Made by a program: the position numbers and the translations under genes
The notes under the pieces: generated by a model
What the model saw: the letters and a program-made list of their open reading frames with translations, nothing else
Databases searched by the model: none
What the model was told of the DNA's origin: nothing
From: a virus
Direction: 5' to 3' (one strand)
Virus record (IMG/VR): IMGVR_UViG_3300018059_000012
Coordinates: 1-64,000 of that record
Length of the DNA: 64,000 nt
Part shown: one piece after another, positions 32,664 to 40,330 of the stretch
Numbering within the stretch: the first letter of the stretch is position 1
Layout of the letters: each line of letters opens with the position of its first letter

Positions 32664-33995
32664 ATGTCAACGTTCCCACCGATCCTGTTCAAGTCGACCG
32701 ATGCCGGCGCCCCCGTCCTCACGGGAGAGGTCGGCAAGCTCATCGGCGTTCTCTCATCCTGCTTGATCTGCAACTCGATGTTTACCGGGATCAGTGGCGC
32801 GTCGTTCGTGGACAACACGGCCGAGGCACGTTTGCAGGGCGGTACCGGCTTCGTCCTGTTCCAGGGCCCGACCGTCACCGTCGATGAAGCCTACGTCGGC
32901 ATGTCGTCGCGCTTCGGCCGCGTCAAGATCGTCTTCGACACACCCGGCGTCCAGAACGCGGCGATCACCCTTGCATGGGAGTACTGGGACGGGTCAGCGT
33001 GGACAGCCCTGTCCGGCGTGGCCGATGGCACGTCGGAATTGACGGCCGACGGGACGGTGACCTGGACGATCCCGGGCGACTGGGCGGCGGTCGCGGTCAA
33101 TGCGGTCACACAGTTCTGGATCCGCGTGCGCTTCACGGCGGGCTCCTGGACGACGAACCCGCTCGTGGCGACGCTGAGTGTGACGGGGTGGACCCTCGCC
33201 TTCGGGCCGACGGTCAACGTCGCGGACTACCAGCAGGGCGGGGGTAACCAGTTCTACCTCGACGTGAACGACAACGGGTCCGGGGCGGCGACCAGCGCCC
33301 GCCTGCGCGGGTATGAGGTCATGACGGCCCTCGCGACGGGGACCGGGCCGTTCCCGACCGCGGTGCAGTTCGCGAACGGGCTCTTCGCCCGCAAGGCGAC
33401 CGCCGCCAACGCCACCGCGCGGCCGTGGTTCGTGGTCGCCGACGATCGCACGATCTACGTCATTACGTTCCCAGGTGATTCGTCGCGGTACTTCGGGTTT
33501 ATGTTCGGGGACATCTATAGCGCCGTTGTGGGTGACGGCTTCCGGACCGAGTTGATCGCCATGACCGTGGAGGACGGCGCTGGTTCGAGCGAGCATCTCG
33601 CCCGGGTGGTCGCCAGTCTCGCGGTTGTGGCCGGGCACTACATCGCTCGACCATACACGGGCATCGGCTCCGCGCTGAACGTCGGTAAGTCTGCAGATGC
33701 CTCGAAGCAGGCGGGTGCGACCACCGAGTTAGCCGGGGCCATCACATATCCCAACGCGCCGGACGGCGGGCTGTACCTCGCGCCGCTATGGGTCAATGAG
33801 GGCGGCATCTACGTGCGCGGGCGCCTCCGAGGCTTCTGGTGTTTCCTGCACGCGATCACGTCACTCACTGACGGCGACACGTTCTCCGGCGCCGGGGCGC
33901 TCTCCGGCCGGACGTTCCTCTTCCTCAAGCCGACTGCGCCGGCCGGGGCCGGGGCCTTCGTACTTGAGACGTCCGATACGTGGGAGACGAACTAG
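32664..33995 (+). CDS. Structural protein, beta-rich
   Basis: 443 residues after AGAAAGGAAAATCT. Beta-sandwich-like composition (ITLAWEYWDGSAWTALSGVA and similar strands), with an exposed Ser/Thr/Gly-rich surface. GC-ending codons like those of the capsid gene suggest an abundant virion component, such as a decoration or fibre protein. Its place just after the portal block fits a head-surface role. Confidence 0.55.
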   Translation: MSTFPPILFKSTDAGAPVLTGEVGKLIGVLSSCLICNSMFTGISGASFVDNTAEARLQGGTGFVLFQGPTVTVDEAYVGMSSRFGRVKIVFDTPGVQNAAITLAWEYWDGSAWTALSGVADGTSELTADGTVTWTIPGDWAAVAVNAVTQFWIRVRFTAGSWTTNPLVATLSVTGWTLAFGPTVNVADYQQGGGNQFYLDVNDNGSGAATSARLRGYEVMTALATGTGPFPTAVQFANGLFARKATAANATARPWFVVADDRTIYVITFPGDSSRYFGFMFGDIYSAVVGDGFRTELIAMTVEDGAGSSEHLARVVASLAVVAGHYIARPYTGIGSALNVGKSADASKQAGATTELAGAITYPNAPDGGLYLAPLWVNEGGIYVRGRLRGFWCFLHAITSLTDGDTFSGAGALSGRTFLFLKPTAPAGAGAFVLETSDTWETN

Positions 33996-34574
33996 ATGGC
34001 CGACCTCGGCGCTATCGCGGTGATCGGGAACCTCACGAGCCAGCTTGACGATCAATCGCCTGACGTCTTCCCCTCGCGGATCGAGTCGGGCAACCTGGCG
34101 AAGGGGCTCTTGGGGCAGGTGCCGGTAGGCTACGCGAGGACGTTACAACTTACAAGCGAACTGGAGCCGTTGTTCTTCAACTTCACGCCAGCAGCGGGTG
34201 GGTTCGTCACGTTCAAGTCGGGACGTGACGACACTGTAGGAAATTCTACACCGCCAAGCCAGAAGCAGAGTCGCCCCGGGACTCTCAAGCGACTCTTGGT
34301 GCCGGTATCAGTGGGGGCGCGGACGATCTCGATCGACGTGCTCGTCGATCATGAAGACGTCGCGGTGCCTCCGTTCCCGTTGCTGATCGTGAAAGCGACC
34401 CCGGAGATTGGGCTCTTTGACGACGTTATTGCTATTGCTGCTGGTGTAGCAGGATGGCAAACGCTGACATGCGGATTCACAGCACTCTACTCCGGTGTGG
34501 TCGAAGTCTGGCGGGAACAGCCGAGTTTCAGCTTTCAGCGCGACGTCTGGTGGGACAACTTGACTGCTTCCTAG
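33996..34574 (+). CDS. Structural hypothetical protein
   Basis: 192 residues, starts on the base after the previous stop. Beta-rich with a Thr/Gln/Pro loop; no motif. Probably functions with the 32664 product. Confidence 0.5.
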   Translation: MADLGAIAVIGNLTSQLDDQSPDVFPSRIESGNLAKGLLGQVPVGYARTLQLTSELEPLFFNFTPAAGGFVTFKSGRDDTVGNSTPPSQKQSRPGTLKRLLVPVSVGARTISIDVLVDHEDVAVPPFPLLIVKATPEIGLFDDVIAIAAGVAGWQTLTCGFTALYSGVVEVWREQPSFSFQRDVWWDNLTAS

Positions 34575-34578
34575 CGCG

Positions 34579-35493
34579 ATGGCTTCGAAAGACTTTGATC
34601 TGTGGTTCATCGGAGCGCCAGTCCTCCAGACAGGCTCGACGGGCGACTTTGCGTATTGGTTCATCGGGGCACCAGTCTTGCAGTTCGGGGTGGTCACACC
34701 CCGCGACCTGGTCCGCGATGAAAGCATTCCTGTTGAGTCTGGCATTGCCCTCCAGAGTCTTGTTCTCGATGCCGCCATTCCAATTGATTCACTGGGGGCG
34801 GTGGTTGGTCTCATCCGTGATGAAGCAATCCCAGTCGAAGCCGGGCAGGGGATTCAGCGTGATGTCACGATTCCAGTGGAGAGTCATGGCAGTCTGCGCA
34901 TCACTGCGGAGATCCCTGTTGAGTCGCTTGGGAGCCTGGTTCGCGACGATGACATCCCGATTGATAGTGAACAGACACGCATCGCTCTGACACGTGATGA
35001 AGCGATCCCTGTCGAAGCGGTTACAGGAGTTACCCGTGACGATGAAATTCCGATTGACTCGACTGCTGTTGCGGTGCTTACTCTGGATCGGGATGAAGCA
35101 ATCCCGATTGATGCGTCGACTGTTCCAATCACTCCGTCGGATCTCGTCGTCTTCTACGGTGCAGGCGCCCCGTGGCCACCGTCGTGGCTCGTCAGAGCCC
35201 CGCTGCTCAACCGGACCCAGCACTGCGCAGTGCTCTACCTCGGCGGAACAAGCTGGAGTACATTCACCGGGAGCGAGCTACCCCCACGCCCGTCTCACAT
35301 GGTCAAGCCCGTTAAAGCGCCCAGGCGGATTCGGAAGCCACATCCGACTCCGGCCCATCCAGGGTATGTCCGTGCGGGGCATTCGTCGATCATCTGGCTC
35401 GGCGGGCGCTCGACGGAAGCGACGCGGATCGACAGAGCAGCCGTGATGAAACAGGATGAGGAGGACTTCATGACGCTCCTGGCACTGCTATGA
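34579..35493 (+). CDS. Structural protein with IP(I/V)(D/E)S repeats
   Basis: 304 residues. The N-terminus has a doubled unit WFIGAPVLQ (about residues 9-17 and 27-35). Residues about 44-180 carry nine copies of a 14-18 residue repeat ending in IPIDS/IPVES, usually preceded by RDE or RDD. The C-terminal third (LYLGGTSWSTFTG, HPTPAHPGY) is non-repetitive. The same repeat recurs in the protein at 56590. Regular short repeats suggest a solenoid or an extended beta fibre. Function unknown. Confidence 0.55.
   Translation: MASKDFDLWFIGAPVLQTGSTGDFAYWFIGAPVLQFGVVTPRDLVRDESIPVESGIALQSLVLDAAIPIDSLGAVVGLIRDEAIPVEAGQGIQRDVTIPVESHGSLRITAEIPVESLGSLVRDDDIPIDSEQTRIALTRDEAIPVEAVTGVTRDDEIPIDSTAVAVLTLDRDEAIPIDASTVPITPSDLVVFYGAGAPWPPSWLVRAPLLNRTQHCAVLYLGGTSWSTFTGSELPPRPSHMVKPVKAPRRIRKPHPTPAHPGYVRAGHSSIIWLGGRSTEATRIDRAAVMKQDEEDFMTLLALL
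34705..35130 (+). repeat. Array of nine IPIDS-type coding repeats
   Basis: Each unit encodes IP(I/V)(D/E)(S/A) after an acidic dipeptide. Codons differ between copies (ATTCCTGTTGAG, ATCCCGATTGAT, ATCCCAGTCGAA), so the similarity is at protein level, not recent DNA duplication. Confidence 0.7.
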
Positions 35494-38276
35494 GCGTGAT
35501 GATCGAAGCTCGGACGCATGCGGAGTTGTTACGTGATGCAAACACGCATGTGCGAACCTATCTCAATCGCAAGTTGGATGCTGATGCTGTCGACATCGCG
35601 AAGGTGTATCAGGGTTCACGCGACCGCCTGCTCACCAACCTGCGGGGGATTTACGACACGTACCTCGCCGAAGATCCGACGTATGTCCGGGCCAGGAGCA
35701 CTGGGGCGTTCAGGCAGATGCAGGCTCGTATCGATCGTGAACTGCAGATGCTGACTGATGAAGTGGGACAGCGTGCTACGGCGAAGATGGCGGAGCTGCT
35801 GAACACACAGCCTGACATCCTGGAACGTCGTCTCGGAAAGATCTTGAATAAGTCTTTCTTCAAGTTACCGGTTACGGCGCAGAACGTCTTGGGTGAGCTC
35901 ACCACGAGTGTGATTGGTGGGGCGACGTTCGAGGATCGCATTCTCTCGATGAGCGATGACATGAAGCGAGTGGTGACCAATGATCTCCGCCGCGGGCTCA
36001 TCAACGGCGATGACTTCAATACGATCCGAGCCAGGATCTCCAAGACGTTTGGCGTCGACAAGCTGAAGAAGCCAGCGTACAGTGCCTATGGGTCGGTGAA
36101 AGTCTACAAGAATGAAGCCCGTCGGCAGTGGAATTTGTTGATGAAACAACAGGCTGATCGCATGGAATCGTATATGGTGTGGTTTGCCATGATTGATGAT
36201 CCTGATGTGACGCCAGGTTGTGTGGCCAGGCACGGACTTCGGATCGATGAGGATCTCGGTGGCGATGCCCCACCCAGACACTACAACTGTCGGTGTACGA
36301 TCGCCGTGATTGATGATCGTGATGAGATCACAGAGATGCGACTTGAAGGCTCCGCGCAGCTGAAGGTGATGGGGTACTCCAGGGCCGAAGCGAGAATGGA
36401 AGAAGCGAATTGGGATCCAGCCGAACATCCACGTGGGCATGGTGGGAAGTTCGGATCCAAGGGTGGGGATGAGAAAGGTGGAGAGAAGAGTGGTGGGGCA
36501 AGGTTTGAAACACGGATGCGCGATGCCAGTGGTGAGACGTTTGTTGGACCAGATGGCAAGGTGTATTGCGATGTCGCCGACAAGGATGGGATGTACGCCG
36601 ATAATTCGTCGTTTCAGTCTGGTCACGAGACACTAGCCAAGCAAATAAAAGATGGATCGAGCGCTGCTGATCTTGTCAAGGATGGATTTGTTCGAGCGCG
36701 GATTGACAGCGGTGAGCTTGGTCTCGAGCTTGATCTCTCGAATGAGACAGCGCAGAACAATGCGATTTCAGTCGTCACATCGCATGCTAAGGGTGGTGAT
36801 GTCTTTGTAGATTTTCCTACCAAGCAAGGTGGTCTCTCAACGTCAAAGATCGCCGCATTTACTGGACGTAGTGCTCCTGGGAAAGCGATTCGTTACATCA
36901 AGTCAGGCGGCAAAGATCGTTCTGAAACGACTGAATCATGGCGGCCAGCTCGAGAGCGTGAAGCCTGGGATCCAAGTCAGCATCCTCGGGACAGCGATGG
37001 TAAGTTCGGTGGAACCGGTGGGAGTGTGTCGCCAGAAGATGTTGAGCAGTGGGCAGACGATGCTGGGGCGAAGTTCGATGGGATTCAATCCTTCCCGAGC
37101 ATCAAGGCTGATCCACTCGTTCTGATTACGGACAAGGTGTCGCAGTCGACCGGCGTGATTCCACTCAACAAGATTTCCAAGAAGGCGGTGCAGGACAAGG
37201 TCGACGAGATCAGAGCGAAATTCAAGACAGCGGGGTGGGGGTGGGGACATGAGACACTTCAGCCGGTGTCGACGATTCATGAAGTCATGCATGACGAGAG
37301 GACGCAGTACAAGAGCGTGCCCTGGCGGAGTCTCCCACGCGAGACTGCTGGGTACGAGCGTGGGACCTGGACGGATCTCCAGGTTGCTGTTGCGACGGAT
37401 CACCCGGATTCGGTCTTGCTTAGGAAGCGGGAAGGAGAGGACGTTGAAGTCAAGGGCTGGAGCAGCTGGCGACCAGTGAAGCCGTCGGCCTATCCGATCC
37501 AGACGCTCCAGGGACTTGCTGATGATAGTGCGACGATTCAGCCCCCGTGGGATATACGATCGGAACGGCTCCCGCGCGAGATCATCGCACGCTGGTCAGC
37601 ACTCCGAAACATCACGTTCCCAGTGGTGCCGGTATTTGCGATCGCACTTGTTGATCAACAGACCGCTGAGAATCTGACGACCGGAGCTGTGCCGCCGAGT
37701 GAGGTACTCTGGCAGAGTGGACTCCCGGCACTGTTCCCGCAGGCACTGATGCAGCTGTTTTGGCGGCAGGGGCATCCACCGAATCCACACTTCGTCTTCG
37801 GTGAAGTGATCGAGAAAGAAGTTCGACCCAGAACGATCGTGAACGTGACGACAGGCGAGGTAATCTATGCGGCCGACGACTTCGCGTCAGAGATTCTTTC
37901 GCCCTATACGCGAGTGGCCGCGGCAGTCCATGAGACTGACGGACGTATTTGGGCAATCATGCCTCGAGGCCTTGCACGATGGGTCCTGCCTGGTGGGCAC
38001 ATCGACGCTGGCGAGTCTCCACGCGCTGCCGTTGTCCGAGAGATGCTTGAAGAGACCGGGCAGCACATCCGCGTCCAGCGTCTGATCGGGACGTTGTATC
38101 GGCCATGGAGTCGAACGATGGTGTTCCTCTGCGCGAACATCACGAAGCACAAGAACTGGAGTTCAAGCGACGAGACGGACGCCGTGCTCGCGATTGACTT
38201 CAGAGATCTTGCGACGGACGAGCGACTCTTCCTCCAACGACATGGCATCTCGGCACGCTGGACGGAGGCGTCATGA
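35490..38276 (+). CDS. Fusion: SPP1 gp7/Mu F-like head protein plus Nudix domain
   Basis: 928 residues. Residues 1-300 match the phage head morphogenesis family: a helical N-terminus, RRQWNLLMKQQADRMESYMV, IDDPDVTPGCVARHG and PPRHYNCRCT. Two HPR-type boxes (EHPRGHGGKFG at about 310, QHPRDSDGKFGG at about 497) resemble maturation sites of phage head polyproteins. Near 834-857 lies a Nudix box: GGHIDAGE, then REMLEETGQ. Nudix enzymes hydrolyse nucleoside diphosphate-linked compounds. Such a domain fused to a head protein is unusual. ATGA overlaps at both ends. Confidence 0.75.
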   Translation: MSVMIEARTHAELLRDANTHVRTYLNRKLDADAVDIAKVYQGSRDRLLTNLRGIYDTYLAEDPTYVRARSTGAFRQMQARIDRELQMLTDEVGQRATAKMAELLNTQPDILERRLGKILNKSFFKLPVTAQNVLGELTTSVIGGATFEDRILSMSDDMKRVVTNDLRRGLINGDDFNTIRARISKTFGVDKLKKPAYSAYGSVKVYKNEARRQWNLLMKQQADRMESYMVWFAMIDDPDVTPGCVARHGLRIDEDLGGDAPPRHYNCRCTIAVIDDRDEITEMRLEGSAQLKVMGYSRAEARMEEANWDPAEHPRGHGGKFGSKGGDEKGGEKSGGARFETRMRDASGETFVGPDGKVYCDVADKDGMYADNSSFQSGHETLAKQIKDGSSAADLVKDGFVRARIDSGELGLELDLSNETAQNNAISVVTSHAKGGDVFVDFPTKQGGLSTSKIAAFTGRSAPGKAIRYIKSGGKDRSETTESWRPAREREAWDPSQHPRDSDGKFGGTGGSVSPEDVEQWADDAGAKFDGIQSFPSIKADPLVLITDKVSQSTGVIPLNKISKKAVQDKVDEIRAKFKTAGWGWGHETLQPVSTIHEVMHDERTQYKSVPWRSLPRETAGYERGTWTDLQVAVATDHPDSVLLRKREGEDVEVKGWSSWRPVKPSAYPIQTLQGLADDSATIQPPWDIRSERLPREIIARWSALRNITFPVVPVFAIALVDQQTAENLTTGAVPPSEVLWQSGLPALFPQALMQLFWRQGHPPNPHFVFGEVIEKEVRPRTIVNVTTGEVIYAADDFASEILSPYTRVAAAVHETDGRIWAIMPRGLARWVLPGGHIDAGESPRAAVVREMLEETGQHIRVQRLIGTLYRPWSRTMVFLCANITKHKNWSSSDETDAVLAIDFRDLATDERLFLQRHGISARWTEAS

Positions 38277-38482
38277 CCAAGCTGAAGTTGCCTTGCCTTG
38301 TTGTTCATCGTGGGAAGGTCTACCAGTTGAACGAGACTAGGAGAAAGGGGCTCATCCTCCAGGCTGCCGACCAGGACAAAATAAGGGTGGACAACACCAG
38401 AGGTGAGTGTTGTATACTCACCATCAACAAGCGGGTGGCGCTGAGGAGTCTGAAAGGCTCCGTCGCACAGCCCGGGAGATGA
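38273..38482 (+). CDS. 69-residue hypothetical protein
   Basis: Begins with ATGA after the fusion protein. Beta-rich (LPCLVVHRGKVYQLNE) with two adjacent cysteines (GECCILTI). Its last codons and stop lie in the 5' arm of the terminator hairpin. Confidence 0.5.
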   Translation: MTKLKLPCLVVHRGKVYQLNETRRKGLILQAADQDKIRVDNTRGECCILTINKRVALRSLKGSVAQPGR

Positions 38483-38516
38483 GAAGGCGATCTCATCTCC
38501 CGGGCTTGTTGCTTGT
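38470..38516 (+). terminator. Strong intrinsic terminator
   Basis: GCCCGGGAGATGAGA (38470-38484) pairs perfectly over 15 bases with 38491-38505, leaving a 6-base loop (AGGCGA). TTGTTGCTTG follows. The upstream gene ends inside the stem. The next AACGACA leader begins at 38541. Confidence 0.85.
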
Positions 38517-38540
38517 AGAGTCAGGAGGCCCAGCGCATCA

Positions 38541-38555
38541 AACGACACAGGAGGG
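38541..38555 (+). promoter_or_regulatory. AACGACA leader element with ribosome site
   Basis: AACGACACAGGAGGG, the same 15 bases as at 24786, placed between the terminator and the ATG at 38560. Confidence 0.5.
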
Positions 38556-38559
38556 CCGG

Positions 38560-38808
38560 ATGACAACGAAGAAAGGCGACGCAATGCAGGTAGTCAAACC
38601 GCTTCGCGAACCAGTACGCATCCCGACGCAGTGCTGTGAACGTCCGATGCAGAAGCTCTCGCATCCGTCCAGCACCACGGGGCAGCTCAAGATTGTCATG
38701 AAGTGCACGGGCTCATGCTCCCGTCAAGTCGACATCACCCCACCGGATCCAGACCTCGAGAAGAAAGCTACCGCCGCGAAGCAGCGGTCGAAGGCGGGGA
38801 GGCGCTAG
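38560..38808 (+). CDS. Small Cys-containing protein
   Basis: 82 residues. QCCERPM and KCTGSCSRQ supply five cysteines for a zinc site; the C-terminus is basic and Ala/Lys-rich (KKATAAKQRSKAGRR). First gene after the terminator. Confidence 0.55.
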   Translation: MTTKKGDAMQVVKPLREPVRIPTQCCERPMQKLSHPSSTTGQLKIVMKCTGSCSRQVDITPPDPDLEKKATAAKQRSKAGRR

Positions 38809-38809
38809 C

Positions 38810-39358
38810 ATGGGACTCGTCACCAACGTCGAAGGGATCGCACGGGAGATGGGCATCCCGATCGGAATCAATCCGATGAAGCCCGGCGACATCATGTTGA
38901 ACAAGAGCTTCCAGTCATTGCCGCCAATGTGTCCGGTCTGCTGGCCGAGCAAGATCCTCATCTATCCCACCGATCAGAACTCGCAGACCGGCAATCAGCT
39001 TTTCGAGTGCTTGAACGGTGACGGCCACTACCTCGCGGTCTGGCGTGTCAGGGATCAGACCTGGGGTCAGCGCCCCGGGGCCGAGCGTCCGAACTGGGTC
39101 GCACCGATTCAGGGTGGCCGCGCAGCGGTGAAGCCGACCAAGAAGAAGCCGGGGAAGAAGTCGAAGGCAGCGATCAAGGGTCGGCCTCGCCCGGTGCCCG
39201 ATGACGGTGAGGAAGATGAGGAAGATGTCAAGGGTGCGCATGAGCTCAGACGTCGCGATGGTAAGCCTATCGATCCCAAGGCTCGTTTGCGATTCGATGT
39301 CACGGGTCCGGCACTAGCTGCGGCGCACAAGAAGCGGAAGGTCAAGACCCGGAAATGA
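38810..39358 (+). CDS. Zinc-ribbon protein with basic/acidic tail
   Basis: 182 residues. MCPVCWPSK and a downstream FECLNGDGH form a partial zinc ribbon. Residues about 105-135 are Lys-rich (KPTKKKPGKKSKAAIKGRPR) and followed by an acidic patch (DGEEDEEDV). The basic stretch could bind DNA. ATG directly after the previous stop. Confidence 0.5.
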   Translation: MGLVTNVEGIAREMGIPIGINPMKPGDIMLNKSFQSLPPMCPVCWPSKILIYPTDQNSQTGNQLFECLNGDGHYLAVWRVRDQTWGQRPGAERPNWVAPIQGGRAAVKPTKKKPGKKSKAAIKGRPRPVPDDGEEDEEDVKGAHELRRRDGKPIDPKARLRFDVTGPALAAAHKKRKVKTRK

Positions 39359-39894
39359 GCGAGCTGCAAGTCCTCCACGGAGAACCCAGGCACAAGATCA
39401 GCAGCTTCGTTGCTGATCTTCTGGGCCGCCGGAGCGAGACCATCAGGGCGATGCGTCCGGCCCTGGTCAGCCTCGTCGTTGGCGTCGTCGGACAATTCGA
39501 AGCGATGAAAGCCCAGTTCTCCGTGATCGATCTGAAGAAGGTGAAGTTCGCAGAGACGACCTGGACCAAAGACGGCCAGCTCGTCATTCAGATCGGGTAC
39601 GGTGAGCTGCCCGCATTCATGGAAGAGCGATATCACATCGACGAGATCGTGCAGGACATCATCGACAAGAACGCGAAGATCATCGAGTTGCGCGATGAGT
39701 TGGCGCAGTTCATCGCGGCGATGGTCGATCAGTGGGGGATCGTCAAGCAGCGGGAGCCGTTGCTGATTCTGGCTGGTGTCAGCTACGACAACTTCCGCTG
39801 GCTCGACAAGATGTTGATCATCGACACACGCGTTGCTGGAGAGCTGTACGGCTGGAACCGCGGGGCCAACGCTGGAGCGCGTGTGATGCTGTAG
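39355..39894 (+). CDS. Hypothetical helical protein
   Basis: 179 residues, ATGA overlap with the preceding gene. Helical, with conserved-looking ELPAFMEERYHIDEI. No family recalled. Confidence 0.5.
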   Translation: MSELQVLHGEPRHKISSFVADLLGRRSETIRAMRPALVSLVVGVVGQFEAMKAQFSVIDLKKVKFAETTWTKDGQLVIQIGYGELPAFMEERYHIDEIVQDIIDKNAKIIELRDELAQFIAAMVDQWGIVKQREPLLILAGVSYDNFRWLDKMLIIDTRVAGELYGWNRGANAGARVML

Positions 39895-39898
39895 CAGA

Positions 39899-40033
39899 CT
39901 TCGACTGTCTCGTCTCCACTCCCATCGGGACGCCAATGAGAGTGTAGGCGGGATTGCTAGATAACAGAGGCGGAGGACCGGGCCCCGGCAGCTTGGTTTT
40001 CCGCCTTTGTTGTTGCAGGCGAGACAGTCGAAG
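39899..40033 (+). ncRNA. Nested inverted repeat, candidate structured RNA with terminator
   Basis: The only gap here (39895-40063) holds two nested helices. Outer: CTTCGACTGTCTCG (39899-39912) pairs exactly with CGAGACAGTCGAAG (40020-40033), extendable by three pairs inward. Inner: 39961-39974 pairs with 40000-40013 over 14 positions with two G-T pairs, around GGACCGGGCCCCGGC; a U-rich TTTGTTGTTG overlaps the inner 3' arm, so it may terminate. A small CGTC/GACG pairing at 39911-39932 competes with the outer helix, as in a switch. No known riboswitch family recognised. Confidence 0.55.
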
Positions 40034-40042
40034 GTAGTACAC

Positions 40043-40056
40043 AACGACAGAGGAGG
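40043..40056 (+). promoter_or_regulatory. AACGACA leader element with ribosome site
   Basis: AACGACAGAGGAGG, ten bases after the outer helix and seven before the ATG at 40064. Confidence 0.5.
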
Positions 40057-40063
40057 AGCGGCG

Positions 40064-40330
40064 ATGAAAGCAGAGCAGAGTAGTGGAGCGGTGGTCGAAG
40101 AGAAAGCAGCCCCGTCACTCGGGGAGCAGATCAGCAGGCTGGAACAGACAATGGTTCTGGAGGCGTTCAACGAGATGAAACGGCGTGGGGATGCGGAGCT
40201 ACGAATCGCCTCCCGCCGTGATCGTGTCTCCGGACTCATCGAGGTGACCTACATCGGGGTTCACGAGAAGGCGGACCTGGAAGGACTCAGGGATCTCTAC
40301 AAGCGCGTCAAGCGGGGGATGAAGTTCTAG
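40064..40330 (+). CDS. Small helical protein
   Basis: 88 residues. Helical N-terminal half (LGEQISRLEQTMVLEAFNEM), then RVSGLIEVTYIGVHEK. Strong ribosome site. It lies in the head module; function unknown. Confidence 0.5.
   Translation: MKAEQSSGAVVEEKAAPSLGEQISRLEQTMVLEAFNEMKRRGDAELRIASRRDRVSGLIEVTYIGVHEKADLEGLRDLYKRVKRGMKF

Noticed and set aside
32994-33638. Long minus-strand frame within the structural gene at 32664
   Set aside because: Arg/Gly/His/Pro-rich content is the usual mirror of a GC3-rich plus-strand gene; no ribosome site or motif.
39109-40239. Minus-strand frame of 376 codons
   Set aside because: It runs through the inverted-repeat region and opposes coupled plus-strand genes; no motif, no start signal.
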